64,000 nt of DNA from an uncultured bacterium. Its GTDB lineage: Bacteria > Bacteroidota > Bacteroidia > Bacteroidales > UBA932. Shown piece after piece: positions 8,997 through 18,960 of this stretch; the stretch's first letter is position 1, and each line of letters begins with the position of its first letter. The stretch spans positions 90,423-154,422 of the forward strand of contig CASGCS010000008.1 in the NCBI GenBank assembly GCA_949300025.1, read 5' to 3'. The notes under the pieces were generated by a model. The model was not told the DNA's origin, made no database searches, and saw only the letters and a list, made by a program, of their open reading frames with translations. A program made the position numbers and the translations under genes.

Positions 8997-9913
8997 TGGC
9001 CAGTTCCTACCATACGCCGGTTTTACTGAGCGAAAGCGTAGACGCCCTCCGGATAAAGGAGGAGGGTATCTATATAGATGCCACGTTCGGAGGCGGAGGC
9101 CACAGCATGGAGATTCTGAAAAGGCTGGGAAAAGGAGGACGCCTCATCTCTTTCGACAGAGACGAAGATGCGCTTAAAAACAATCCGGTCCCCAAAGACG
9201 ACAAACGGTTTACATTGGTCTACAACAATTTCAGGTTTATGGCCAATTTCGTTTTATACAACGGTGCATCTCCTGTAGATGGGATACTGGCGGATTTGGG
9301 AGTGTCGTCGCACCAGTTCGACTGCTCGGAACGCGGTTTCTCGTTCAGGTTCGACGCTCCGCTTGACATGAGAATGAACCGCAAGGCTGAAAAGAATGCA
9401 GAAGATATAGTAAACGGCTATACCAAAGAGGAGCTTGTAAGGATATTCAGGGTCTACGGCGAACTTGAAAATGCCGGACGGGCGGCGGAACTTATATGCA
9501 GGGAACGGCAGAAACAGAGAATTGTCACCACCGGAGAGCTGACCAGATGCCTGGTGCCGATACACAACAACCGCAACGAGCACAAATTTCTGGCAAAACT
9601 CTTTCAGGCTCTCAGAATAGAGGTGAACGGAGAGATGGATTCTCTGGAAGGATTCCTCAACGGAGTTCTCCGGATTCTCAAGCCGGGAGGAGTCCTTTCG
9701 GTAATAACATACCATTCGCTCGAAGACAGAATGGTCAAGAACTTCATCAAGAGCGGAAACATAGAGGGAAAGATAGAAAAAGACATATACGGGAATGTGC
9801 AGAGCCCGTTTGAAATTGTAACCAGAAAGCCTGTAACGCCGTCTGCAAAGGAGATTGAAGCCAACGGCAGAAGCCGCAGCGCAAAATTGAGAGTGGCAAA
9901 AAGGAGGAATTAA
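8996..9913 (+). CDS. rsmH: 16S rRNA (cytosine-1402-N4)-methyltransferase
   Basis: A 305-residue SAM-dependent enzyme (formerly MraW) that methylates N4 of C1402 in the 16S rRNA decoding centre. The SAM motif DATFGGGGHS is near residues 28-37, followed by ILADLGVSSHQFD and the C-terminal VITYHSLEDRMVK and RSAKLRVAKR motifs. Length is usual for the family. Start and stop overlap the neighbouring genes by one base each, as expected for the second gene of the dcw operon. Confidence 0.95.
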   Translation: MASSYHTPVLLSESVDALRIKEEGIYIDATFGGGGHSMEILKRLGKGGRLISFDRDEDALKNNPVPKDDKRFTLVYNNFRFMANFVLYNGASPVDGILADLGVSSHQFDCSERGFSFRFDAPLDMRMNRKAEKNAEDIVNGYTKEELVRIFRVYGELENAGRAAELICRERQKQRIVTTGELTRCLVPIHNNRNEHKFLAKLFQALRIEVNGEMDSLEGFLNGVLRILKPGGVLSVITYHSLEDRMVKNFIKSGNIEGKIEKDIYGNVQSPFEIVTRKPVTPSAKEIEANGRSRSAKLRVAKRRN

Positions 9914-10239
9914 TGGAAGAGAAGAAGAGAGTAAGTTTTTCATCTATTCTCGGCGGACAGTTTCTGCTTAATCTGGGAGCAACCAGACACTGGCTTTTCG
10001 CCCTGTATCTGTTTGTTCTGATAATCCTCTACATAACATTGAACCTGAAGGTTGCCAACACGGACATACAGATAAGGAGGAACCAGACCGAACTGAAAAA
10101 CCTCAAGGCTGACTATACAAGCAAGAGCGCGAAACTGCAGTATCAAAGCAGGCAGGGGGAAATTGAGAGGAGGCTGGAAACTACGGGCTCTAAGGTAGAG
10201 AGACCGCAGCACCCTGCAACTTTAGTAAAACTACCATAG
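9913..10239 (+). CDS. ftsL: Cell division protein FtsL-like
   Basis: A 108-residue bitopic membrane protein. A cytoplasmic N-terminus of about 26 residues is followed by one transmembrane helix (about 27-45) and a periplasmic, coiled-coil-like segment (QIRRNQTELKNLKADYTSK). In the divisome FtsL bridges FtsQ and FtsB with FtsWI. The identification rests on topology, size and position between rsmH and ftsI, because sequence conservation in this family is low; the Bacteroidota version is often annotated only as FtsL-like. It overlaps the rsmH stop by one base and is followed by ftsI after 6 bases. Confidence 0.8.
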   Translation: MEEKKRVSFSSILGGQFLLNLGATRHWLFALYLFVLIILYITLNLKVANTDIQIRRNQTELKNLKADYTSKSAKLQYQSRQGEIERRLETTGSKVERPQHPATLVKLP

Positions 10240-10245
10240 GAGAGC

Positions 10246-12372
10246 ATGGACGGGATATTCAAAAGAATTGCACTGATTTTTAAAATCTTCATCCTTATAG
10301 CGGTTGCCGTTATAATGAAGATAGTCTATGTGCAGTTCATAAATCCCACCGAAGTAAGCGCAAGTGACATTGCCTACAGGGAAGAGGTGATTGAAGCGAC
10401 ACGGGGCGACATCCTCTCTTCAGACGGAAGGCCTCTTGCAACATCAGTCCCCTATTATGAAATAAGAATGGACTGTCTCGCTCCAAACAAAGACACGTTC
10501 GAGAAGTATGTGGACGCGCTTTCAAGGGAACTTTCCGAATTCTTCGGGAACAAGAGCGCAGCCCGGTACAAGAGCCAGTTGCTCAAGGCAAGAAGAGACA
10601 CCTTAAGATACGAGAGAATAGGCAACAGACTGGTAGACTATTCAGAACTGGAGCAGATAAGACAGTTCCCCATTCTCAGGCTCGGAGCAAACAGGGGCGG
10701 ATTGATAGTGAACCAGAAAAACAGACGCAACAATCCTTACGGAAGACTGGCCTACAGAACAATAGGTTTCATAAACACGCAAGGGGTCGGTGTCGGGATA
10801 GAGGGGACGTGCGACTATTATCTCAAAGGAACGCCGGGGCGCCAGATTGTACAGAGAGTGCTTGGCGGTGAATGGATACCCGTAAATGGAGCCGAAAGCG
10901 TACAGCCCAAGGACGGGTACGACATACAGACCACCCTGGACATAGAGATTCAGGAAGTTGCTGAAAACGCACTTAGAAAACAACTTTTGAAAGATGCAGA
11001 CATAGAAGGAGCTACGGCGCTTGTAATGGAGGTGGAGACCGGAGCGATACGGGCGATTGTAAATATGAAAAAGGACGGCAGAGGAGGATTCGATGAAAGT
11101 TACAACTACGCCATAGGCTCGGCATCGGAGCCGGGGTCTGTATTCAAGCTGGTCTCACTCGTATGCATGCTCGAAGACGGATATGTGACGCTCGACACTC
11201 CGGTGAACACGGAAAACGGCATGTGGAGGCATGCCGGCCACGTATATACGGATACGCACCCTATAGGAACGGTGACAGTTGCAAAGGCTCTGGAGCAATC
11301 TTCAAACGTAGCCTTCGCCAAACTGATATATGAACATTATGCAGACAACGAATCTGCATTTGTAGACAGAATCCAGAATATGAAGGTGGGAGAGAGATTC
11401 AATCTCGACATACAGGGCGAGGCGCGTGCAGTCATCTACTCACCTGAAGACAAAATGTGGTCAAACTCCACCATAACGTCAATGGCAATAGGCTATGCCG
11501 TTCTGGTAACTCCGCTGCATCTGCTCACCTTCTACAATGCCATAGCCAATGACGGCAAGATGATGAAGCCGTACTTTATAGACAGCTATCGCCTGAACGG
11601 AGAGACAGTCAAGAAGTTCAAACCTGTGGAAGTGAGCGGGGCCATCTGCTCCAAAAATACTGCGAGAACAGCACGCGCGGCGCTCAGGGGTGTGGTAAAG
11701 AACGGAACCGGAAGAGGGACAAACAGTCCGAACTTTGAGATTGCAGGCAAAACAGGCACTTCGAGAATCTCTTTCGGAGGCAAGTACGGCTACCAGAAGA
11801 ACGGCTACAGAAGATACCAGGCTTCGTTTGCAGGTTTCTTTCCTGCGGACAACCCCAAATATTCCGCAATCGTTGTTCTCTATTCCGGCCAGACAAAAGG
11901 CAACTTTTATGGTGCGACATGGGCGCTTCCGGCATTCAGGGAGATAGCGGAGTACATCTACTCCACGAGCCCGGAATGGAAAAGGGAACTCGACGGCAGC
12001 AGAGCGGTTGCACAGGATGCCCCTTCGTTCTCCAAGGGCAGGGCGGATGAGCAGAGAATCATTCTTTCCGAACTTGAAATTGCAGGCAAAAAGAGCGCAA
12101 TGCCTGCCATTGCAAGAGGAGGAGGATGGGTAAAGATAACGGCAGACTCTTCGCTGCGCCTTGTTGCGGAAAAATGTAAAATAGAGAGTGATTCACTTGC
12201 CGACGTTACCGGAATGGGGCTTAAGGACGCTCTTTACATACTGGAAAACCAGGGATTTAAAGTAAAATTCAACGGATATGGCAGAGTGGCGGAACAGAGA
12301 CCTGCACCCGGCAGCAGCATAAAAAGGGGAGCCACTGTAAACTTGATACTGGACAGCGATGAAACTGAATGA
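10246..12372 (+). CDS. ftsI: Division-specific peptidoglycan transpeptidase with PASTA domain
   Basis: A 708-residue class B penicillin-binding protein that cross-links septal peptidoglycan together with FtsW. One N-terminal transmembrane helix (about 7-28) precedes a pedestal domain and the transpeptidase domain with active-site Ser298-x-x-Lys301 (SVFK), SSN at 352-354 and KTGT at 502-505, all intact. A single PASTA-like domain occupies about 640-706, ahead of a short acidic tail. The sequence CCATAGGAGAGC precedes the ATG closely. The 3' end overlaps murE by 14 bases. Confidence 0.95.
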   Translation: MDGIFKRIALIFKIFILIAVAVIMKIVYVQFINPTEVSASDIAYREEVIEATRGDILSSDGRPLATSVPYYEIRMDCLAPNKDTFEKYVDALSRELSEFFGNKSAARYKSQLLKARRDTLRYERIGNRLVDYSELEQIRQFPILRLGANRGGLIVNQKNRRNNPYGRLAYRTIGFINTQGVGVGIEGTCDYYLKGTPGRQIVQRVLGGEWIPVNGAESVQPKDGYDIQTTLDIEIQEVAENALRKQLLKDADIEGATALVMEVETGAIRAIVNMKKDGRGGFDESYNYAIGSASEPGSVFKLVSLVCMLEDGYVTLDTPVNTENGMWRHAGHVYTDTHPIGTVTVAKALEQSSNVAFAKLIYEHYADNESAFVDRIQNMKVGERFNLDIQGEARAVIYSPEDKMWSNSTITSMAIGYAVLVTPLHLLTFYNAIANDGKMMKPYFIDSYRLNGETVKKFKPVEVSGAICSKNTARTARAALRGVVKNGTGRGTNSPNFEIAGKTGTSRISFGGKYGYQKNGYRRYQASFAGFFPADNPKYSAIVVLYSGQTKGNFYGATWALPAFREIAEYIYSTSPEWKRELDGSRAVAQDAPSFSKGRADEQRIILSELEIAGKKSAMPAIARGGGWVKITADSSLRLVAEKCKIESDSLADVTGMGLKDALYILENQGFKVKFNGYGRVAEQRPAPGSSIKRGATVNLILDSDETE

Positions 12373-13828
12373 GACGATAAAGGGAGTGGAAATTCTCCAG
12401 AGCAGCAGACCTGTTGAAAAAGACTGCATTGTGGAATCTGTATGTACCGATTCCCGCAAGTGCACTGAAGGGTCGCTCTTTGTTGCGGTCAGGGGTGCAG
12501 ACAATGACGGCCACAACTATATTCCCTCTGCAATGGAACGGGGGGCCACAGTTGTAATTTGCGAAGAGATGCCAGCCGGAGAACTTGCAGAGAAGGCCCT
12601 CTTTCTCAAGGTAAAGGATGGAAGAGAGGCCGCCGCGCTTGTCTCCGGAAACTTCTACGGCAATCCGTCTTCGAAACTCAAGCTTGTGGGTGTTACCGGC
12701 ACAAACGGCAAGACCTCCATAGCGACACTGCTCTACCGCCTCTTTACCCTGCTCGGGTACAAATGCGGGCTGCTCTCAACCATAGCCAATTATGTATGCG
12801 AGAAGCGCTACGAGACAATAAACACGACTCCAGGCCCGGTAGAGATAAACCGTCTGCTTGCAGAGATGACAGTTGCAGGATGCGGTTTCTGTTTCATGGA
12901 GGCAAGTTCACATGCCATAGACCAGGAGAGAATTGCGGGTCTGGAGTTTGCCGGAGGCATCTTCACCAACCTTACACATGACCATCTGGATTACCACCAT
13001 ACTTTTGCCAACTATCTGAACTGCAAGAAGAGATTCTTCGACAATCTTGGAGGGAAAGCATTTGCCCTCATAAACGCAGACGACAGAAACGGAAAGATAA
13101 TGGTCCAGAACACCAGAGCAAAAGTATACACCTACGCCGTCAAAAATCCTGCGGATTTCCATGCAAGGATACTGGAGAGAAGTATAGAGGGCATGTTGCT
13201 GAACATGAACGGCAAGGAAGCTTGGTTCAGATTTATGGGAGACTACAACGCCTCAAATCTGACTGCAATCTATGCCGCCGCGGCACTGTTGGGTGAAAAT
13301 GAAGAGGAGGTAATAAAATATATGAGCACCCTGACTCCCGTGGAAGGGAGACTGGAGTATTTCAGAGGTCCTGAAAAGATAGTGGCTGCCGTAGATTACG
13401 CCCACACTCCGGATGCCCTGGAAAACGTACTCAAAACTCTCAAGGGGCTCAATCCGGAAGGCGGCCTGATTACCGTTTTCGGCTGCGGAGGCAACAGAGA
13501 CAAGACAAAGAGACCGGAGATGGGAGCCATTGCCGCAAAATATTCAGACAGGGTGATTGTAACTTCAGACAATCCGCGGTTCGAGGAGCCACGCTCTATT
13601 ATCGAGCAGATAAAGGAGGGGATGGATATAAAGGGAAGAGCCAAATCGCTCTTCATCACAGACAGGGAGGAAGCCATACGCAGCGCAGTCCTCACTGCAG
13701 AAGCGGGCGCCATAATCCTTGTCGCAGGAAAGGGACATGAGAACTATCAGATAATAAACGGAGAAAAACACCATTTCGACGACCGTGAGGTTGTCTGCAA
13801 ATATCTTGCGGAACGTGAAATGAAATAA
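12359..13828 (+). CDS. murE: UDP-MurNAc-tripeptide synthetase
   Basis: A 489-residue cytoplasmic Mur ligase that adds the third residue of the peptidoglycan stem peptide to UDP-MurNAc-L-Ala-D-Glu. The ATP-binding loop GVTGTNGKTS is at 111-120. The substrate-recognition motif DNPR is at 404-407; in the family Arg here marks use of meso-diaminopimelate rather than lysine, so the cell probably has mDAP-type peptidoglycan. The start lies inside the end of ftsI (14-base overlap). murF, which usually follows murE in Proteobacteria, is not in the cluster. Confidence 0.95.
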   Translation: MKLNETIKGVEILQSSRPVEKDCIVESVCTDSRKCTEGSLFVAVRGADNDGHNYIPSAMERGATVVICEEMPAGELAEKALFLKVKDGREAAALVSGNFYGNPSSKLKLVGVTGTNGKTSIATLLYRLFTLLGYKCGLLSTIANYVCEKRYETINTTPGPVEINRLLAEMTVAGCGFCFMEASSHAIDQERIAGLEFAGGIFTNLTHDHLDYHHTFANYLNCKKRFFDNLGGKAFALINADDRNGKIMVQNTRAKVYTYAVKNPADFHARILERSIEGMLLNMNGKEAWFRFMGDYNASNLTAIYAAAALLGENEEEVIKYMSTLTPVEGRLEYFRGPEKIVAAVDYAHTPDALENVLKTLKGLNPEGGLITVFGCGGNRDKTKRPEMGAIAAKYSDRVIVTSDNPRFEEPRSIIEQIKEGMDIKGRAKSLFITDREEAIRSAVLTAEAGAIILVAGKGHENYQIINGEKHHFDDREVVCKYLAEREMK

Positions 13829-13852
13829 ATATTGCCAAAACAGGAGAGAATA

Positions 13853-15106
13853 ATGCTATACCATCTATTTGAATATCTTACAGAGAACGGATACGACTTT
13901 CCGGGATTGGGACTGATGAAATATATCTCGTTCAGGGCGCTGCTCGCCACCATTGTCGCGCTTGTAACAGGGCTCTATCTTGCGCCTAAAATCATAAGAA
14001 AACTGCAAAAGAGGCAGATTGGAGAGGAAATACGCGATTTGGGGCTCGAGGGACAGCTCTCCAAGAAAGGGACCCCGACCATGGGCGGCATAATAATACT
14101 GCTCTCCATTCTTGTTCCGGCGCTGCTGTTCGGAGACCTCACCAACATATATGTGATACTTCTTATTGTCACCACAATATGGCTCGGACTGATAGGCTTC
14201 CTGGATGACAGCATAAAGGTGTTCAAAAGGAACAAGGAGGGGCTGAACGGCAAATACAAGATAATAGGCCAGGTAACTCTCGGGCTGCTTGTAGGCATTA
14301 TCCTCTGCACCAGCGACAGCGTAACCATAAGGGAGAGGGTTCCCTCCACTGCAAACGAAAACCAGCGTGAAGTCGCCCTCTATGAAGACATAAAGAGCAC
14401 AAAGACAAACATTCCTTTCGTAAAGGACAACCAGTTCGATTACTCGTGGCTGGCGCCTTTCAAGGGAAAAGCCAAGGAGATTGCCGGATGGGGCATATAC
14501 ATACTGGTAATAATATTCATAATCACGGCGGTATCAAACGGCACAAACCTTACTGACGGCATGGACGGACTGGCCACAGGCACATCTGCCATAATAGGTA
14601 CTGCGATAGGTATCCTTGCATATCTGTCGGGAAACTCCATATATGCCTCATACCTCAACATGATGTACATTCCCGCAACGGGAGAGGTGGTAATCTTCAT
14701 GGCCGCCTTCGTAGGAGCCCTCATAGGATTTCTGTGGTACAACACATTCCCCGCACAGGTCTTTATGGGAGATACCGGAAGCCTTGCACTGGGAGGCATC
14801 ATTGCCGTATCGGCCATAATAATAAGGAAAGAGCTGCTCATTCCCATGCTCTGCGGAATTTTCTTCGTGGAGAGCATTTCGGTGATTGTCCAAAGGCTCT
14901 ACTTCAAATATACGAAACGCAAATACGGAGAAGGCAGACGCGTATTCAAGATGTCGCCTCTGCACCACCACTTCCAGAAAGAGGGGACAGATGCGCTTAT
15001 CAAAAGGCCACGCAAAGCCATACCGGAGGCAAAAATAGTGGTAAGATTCTGGATTATAACGATATTGCTTTGTGCATTAAGCATAATAACTCTTAAAATC
15101 AGGTAA
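13853..15106 (+). CDS. mraY: Phospho-MurNAc-pentapeptide translocase
   Basis: A 417-residue polytopic inner-membrane enzyme that transfers phospho-MurNAc-pentapeptide to undecaprenyl phosphate, making lipid I. Conserved segments [29 protein letters not shown] and [11 protein letters not shown], and the PLHHHFQ signature near the end, are present. It is longer than the roughly 360 residues of E. coli because of a hydrophilic insertion around 160-205, which I believe is common in Bacteroidota. The ATG at 13853 is preceded by CAGGAGAGAATA, a good Shine-Dalgarno sequence; a TTG at 13832 is rejected. Confidence 0.95.
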   Translation: MLYHLFEYLTENGYDFPGLGLMKYISFRALLATIVALVTGLYLAPKIIRKLQKRQIGEEIRDLGLEGQLSKKGTPTMGGIIILLSILVPALLFGDLTNIYVILLIVTTIWLGLIGFLDDSIKVFKRNKEGLNGKYKIIGQVTLGLLVGIILCTSDSVTIRERVPSTANENQREVALYEDIKSTKTNIPFVKDNQFDYSWLAPFKGKAKEIAGWGIYILVIIFIITAVSNGTNLTDGMDGLATGTSAIIGTAIGILAYLSGNSIYASYLNMMYIPATGEVVIFMAAFVGALIGFLWYNTFPAQVFMGDTGSLALGGIIAVSAIIIRKELLIPMLCGIFFVESISVIVQRLYFKYTKRKYGEGRRVFKMSPLHHHFQKEGTDALIKRPRKAIPEAKIVVRFWIITILLCALSIITLKIR

Positions 15107-15108
15107 TC

Positions 15109-16446
15109 ATGAAAAAGAGAATTGTTGTTTTAGGAGGAGGCGAAAGCGGAGTCGGGGCAGCTGTTCTGGCCAGTATGAAAGGGTTCAACGTATTCCTGAG
15201 CGACAGCGGCACCATAAGGGAGGAGCAGCAGCAGATGCTCAGAAAGTATGGAATTCCATATGAGTCTGGAACGCATACCCGCTCAATGATAGAAGATGCC
15301 GATGAAATAATAAAGAGCCCGGGCATACCAGACGATGCTCCGATTATGGTAGGCATAGCCAACAAAGGCATAAAGGTAATTTCGGAGATTGAATTTGCAG
15401 GGCGGTACGACAGGGCAAAAAAAATCTGCATAACCGGAAGCAACGGAAAGACCACAACCACCTCGCTCATCTACTACCTGCTTAAAAATGCAGGACTCAA
15501 CGTGGGGTTGGCCGGAAATATAGGAAAAAGCTACGCCTATCAGGTCGCTACTGAAAATTACGATTATTATGTACTGGAATTAAGCAGTTTCCAGTTGGAC
15601 GGAATGTATGATTTCAAGGCCGACATAGCCATTCTCACCAACATTACCCCCGACCACCTCGACCGCTACGGTTACAACATGCAGAACTATATAAATTCAA
15701 AGTTCAGGATTACACGTAACATGAACCGTGAAGACTGCTTTGTCTTCTGCGATGACGACCCCATTACTATAAACGAGCTGAAGAAGATTGTCCTCAAGGC
15801 CAAGATGCTCCCCTTCAGCCAGGAGAAGGAGGAAAAAGAGGGTGCATGCATAAAGGGCGAGATGATGTACGTAAACTGCGAAGATGACCAGTATACAATG
15901 TATGTCAAGGAACTGGCCCTTGAAGGAAGACACAACATCTACAACTCAATGGCGGCGGCAATCGCGGCAAAGGCGCTGAAGATAAGCAACGAGGTCATAC
16001 GCAGAAGCCTCATGGACTTCAAGGGTGTAGAGCACAGGCTCGAAAAGGTGATGACAATAAAAAACGTACTCTATATAAACGATTCAAAGGCTACCAACGT
16101 AAATTCTGCATGGTACGCACTTGAAAGCGTAAAGACCCCTATTGTATGGATTGCCGGAGGAAAAGACAAGGGCAACGACTACCAACCTCTTTTCAAACTG
16201 GTAAAGGAGAGGGTGCACACGCTCATCTGCCTTGGAGCAGACAACAGGAAACTGCATGAGAACTTTGCAGACAAGGTGGAGAGAATCGTAGACTGTTCTT
16301 CGGCCAGGGAGGCAGTAGAACTCGCATACAGATATGCAAAAGCCGGAGATACGGTTCTTCTCTCTCCGGCCTGCGCAAGTTTCGACCTGTTTAAAAGTTA
16401 TGAAGACCGCGGACGGCAGTTCAAGGCGGCGGTAAGGGAACTGTAA
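15109..16446 (+). CDS. murD: UDP-MurNAc-L-alanine:D-glutamate ligase
   Basis: A 445-residue cytoplasmic Mur ligase adding D-Glu to UDP-MurNAc-L-Ala. The N-terminal Rossmann-like GGGESGVG loop is at about 9-16 and the ATP-binding loop GSNGKTTT at 110-117. The central ELSSFQLD and NITPDHLDRY motifs and the C-terminal SPACASFDLFKSYEDRG motif are intact. It lies 2 bases after mraY and 7 bases before ftsW. Confidence 0.95.
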   Translation: MKKRIVVLGGGESGVGAAVLASMKGFNVFLSDSGTIREEQQQMLRKYGIPYESGTHTRSMIEDADEIIKSPGIPDDAPIMVGIANKGIKVISEIEFAGRYDRAKKICITGSNGKTTTTSLIYYLLKNAGLNVGLAGNIGKSYAYQVATENYDYYVLELSSFQLDGMYDFKADIAILTNITPDHLDRYGYNMQNYINSKFRITRNMNREDCFVFCDDDPITINELKKIVLKAKMLPFSQEKEEKEGACIKGEMMYVNCEDDQYTMYVKELALEGRHNIYNSMAAAIAAKALKISNEVIRRSLMDFKGVEHRLEKVMTIKNVLYINDSKATNVNSAWYALESVKTPIVWIAGGKDKGNDYQPLFKLVKERVHTLICLGADNRKLHENFADKVERIVDCSSAREAVELAYRYAKAGDTVLLSPACASFDLFKSYEDRGRQFKAAVREL

Positions 16447-16453
16447 TGGAAAT

Positions 16454-17824
16454 ATGAGTTTGAGAAAGACCATAGAAAGCGATAATTCGATAATATACCG
16501 GCTGCATGGCGACAAGGTTATATGGATGATAGTCATACTGTTGTCCATAGCATCCGTTGCGCTCATCTATTCATCGAGCAGTTCTCTGGCCTTCAAGGAA
16601 GGCAGTACGAACTTCGACTATCTGCTCAAGCAGGTAGGGTTTGTGGCCATGGGTCTGGTATTTCTCTTTATCGCCTACAAGATTCCGCTTGGAGTCTACA
16701 GGGCGGCCGTCTACCTTCTGTTCGGCGTCTCGCTGGTGCTTCTCACCCTTACGCCCATAATCGGAGTGGAGATAAACCATGCGAAAAGATGGCTGGAGAT
16801 AGGGCCGGTCTCCTTCCAGCCTGCCGAGATAGTGAAGATTACGCTCATAATGTATATTGCAAAGACCATAGAACTTTGCAGGCTCGAGACCTTCAGGGAG
16901 TTCTTCTGGAGAATTATAGTGCCGGTAGGATATGTCTGTCTTGTAATACTTCTGAGCAGCGTCTCCACTGCAATTGTGGTAGGCCTCATATCACTGCTGG
17001 TTCTCATAATTGCAGGTGTAAAATGGTCGCATATCTTCAAGGCTGCAGGAATAGCCGCAGCCACCTTTATCGTAGCCATATCGCTGCACCTTGCATTCGA
17101 CATTTTTCCCCGCTTCGATACCGCGACCAACCGCATCAAGGGCTTTTTTGCAACTGAAGAAGAGGCACATCAGATGACGGCGGAAGAGAAGCAGCTGGAA
17201 GCCGACAAGACATTCCAGGCAGACATGGCCGAGATAGCCATCTCTTCCGGCAAGATAATAGGCAAGGGGCCGGGAAAGAGCACCCAGCGCTATGTACTGC
17301 CCCACCCCTACTCCGATTTCATATACAGCATTATAATAGAGGAGTATGGAATTGTAGGCGGAGCAGTGATACTGCTTTTCTATCTGCAGTTGCTCTACAG
17401 GTGCGTAATGCTGGTGAGAAACTGCACCAGAAAGTTCTCGGCCATAACGGTAGGCGGAATAGGATTGATGATTGTATTGCAGGCATTCCTGCATATCCTT
17501 GTAAATGTGGGAATACTGCCCGTCACAGGACACACCCTGCCCTTGGTGAGCCTGGGCGGCACGTCGTATATAATTTTCAGCATAGCCTTTGGCATAATCC
17601 TCTCTGTCAGCAGGACCATAGAGAAGGACAACGACAGAAAGGCGAGGGAACTTGCCCTTGCAGCGGCAGAGGCCGGAAGCAAGAACGATATGCAGAGTGC
17701 GGAAGGTATTGCGGCAAACGTCACAGCCGAGGAGAGCGACGAGGAGGTCAAACAACGCACTGCACCTGCAAGGAAAGAAGAACTGCATGAAATAATAGAC
17801 CAGACAACAGGAGAATTCAAATAG
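16454..17824 (+). CDS. ftsW: Septal peptidoglycan glycosyltransferase FtsW
   Basis: A 456-residue SEDS-family membrane protein that polymerises lipid II at the septum in complex with FtsI. About ten hydrophobic helices are visible. The family motifs RWLEIGPVSFQPAEIVK, GKGPGKSTQRYVLPHPYSDFI and TGHTLPLVSLGGTS are present. The C-terminal 70 residues are a charged cytoplasmic tail, which is longer than in E. coli. It is preceded by murD and followed by murG after 7 bases. Confidence 0.95.
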   Translation: MSLRKTIESDNSIIYRLHGDKVIWMIVILLSIASVALIYSSSSSLAFKEGSTNFDYLLKQVGFVAMGLVFLFIAYKIPLGVYRAAVYLLFGVSLVLLTLTPIIGVEINHAKRWLEIGPVSFQPAEIVKITLIMYIAKTIELCRLETFREFFWRIIVPVGYVCLVILLSSVSTAIVVGLISLLVLIIAGVKWSHIFKAAGIAAATFIVAISLHLAFDIFPRFDTATNRIKGFFATEEEAHQMTAEEKQLEADKTFQADMAEIAISSGKIIGKGPGKSTQRYVLPHPYSDFIYSIIIEEYGIVGGAVILLFYLQLLYRCVMLVRNCTRKFSAITVGGIGLMIVLQAFLHILVNVGILPVTGHTLPLVSLGGTSYIIFSIAFGIILSVSRTIEKDNDRKARELALAAAEAGSKNDMQSAEGIAANVTAEESDEEVKQRTAPARKEELHEIIDQTTGEFK

Positions 17825-17831
17825 AGCCGAT

Positions 17832-18959
17832 ATGAAAGCAATAATAAGCGGAGGGGGAACCGGAGGACACATATTTCCCGCAATATCGATTGCAAATGCA
17901 ATGAAACAGCTCGATGCCGGAGTTGAAATTCTCTTTGTGGGTGCCACAGGCCGCATGGAGATGGAACGCGTTCCGGCAGCAGGCTACAGGATAGAGGGCA
18001 TTCCTGCCAAAGGACTCAAAAGGCCGCTCTACTCACCTGCCAATATCCTTATAGCCATAGACTATGTAAAATGCCTCTTTAAGGCAAGAAAGATTCTCAA
18101 ACGCTTCAAACCTGACATTGCCATAGGAGTGGGCGGCTATGCGAGCGCCGCCATTGTTGCGGCGGCGGCAAAAAAGGGCATTCCCGTACTGCTGCAGGAG
18201 CAGAACTCCTTTGCGGGGCTTGTAAACAGGAAAAACGGCAAGTCTGCAGGCAAGATATGCGTTGCATACGAAGGTATGGAACGCTTTTTCCCTAAAGAGA
18301 AAATTGTAATAACGGGCAATCCTGTAAGGAACGACATAAGACGCCCCACTGCGGAACAAAGGCTGGAGGGGTTGAAATACTACAATCTCTCTCCTGAAAA
18401 GAAGACCATATTCGTGGTGGGCGGGAGCCTCGGATGCAGGACCCTCAACGAGTGCATGAAAAAGGAGATAGAAAGCGGCGGACTCATCGGCGGGGAGAAT
18501 GTGCAGTTTATCTGGCAGTGCGGAAAATACTATAAGGCGGAAATCGACAGTTTCATGAAAGGCAGGGAGAACGGGAATGTCTTCTACTCCGATTTCATAC
18601 AGCGCATGGACCTGGCTTACGCAGCAGCCGACATAGTCATCAGCAGGGCCGGGGCAGGAACAATCTCGGAACTGGCGATTGCCGGCAAATGTACAATATT
18701 CGTTCCCTCTCCGATGGTTGCGGAAGACCACCAGACCCATAATGCAATGGCTCTGGTAAAAAAAGATGCGGCAGCCATTGTGAAAGACAGTGCCGCACTG
18801 GAGAGCCTAATGAATGTTGCCGCCGGGCTGCTGGAGAATAAAGAAAAGAGAGAGACTCTCGAAAAGAACATACTGGAATTTGCAAAACCCGATGCTGCCA
18901 TGCAGATAGCCCGATATTGCATGGAACTTGCCTCAAATGGAGCAAAAAGGAGAGAATGA
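17832..18959 (+). CDS. murG: UDP-GlcNAc:lipid I N-acetylglucosaminyltransferase
   Basis: A 375-residue GT28 enzyme on the cytoplasmic face of the inner membrane; it converts lipid I into lipid II. The N-terminal glycine-rich loop GGGTGGHIFPA is at 7-17, a GVGGYAS motif follows, and the donor-site VGGSLGCRTLN and ISRAGAGTISELAIAGK motifs are in the C-terminal half. Its stop lies just before the murC ATG at 18961. Confidence 0.95.
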   Translation: MKAIISGGGTGGHIFPAISIANAMKQLDAGVEILFVGATGRMEMERVPAAGYRIEGIPAKGLKRPLYSPANILIAIDYVKCLFKARKILKRFKPDIAIGVGGYASAAIVAAAAKKGIPVLLQEQNSFAGLVNRKNGKSAGKICVAYEGMERFFPKEKIVITGNPVRNDIRRPTAEQRLEGLKYYNLSPEKKTIFVVGGSLGCRTLNECMKKEIESGGLIGGENVQFIWQCGKYYKAEIDSFMKGRENGNVFYSDFIQRMDLAYAAADIVISRAGAGTISELAIAGKCTIFVPSPMVAEDHQTHNAMALVKKDAAAIVKDSAALESLMNVAAGLLENKEKRETLEKNILEFAKPDAAMQIARYCMELASNGAKRRE

Positions 18960-18960
18960 A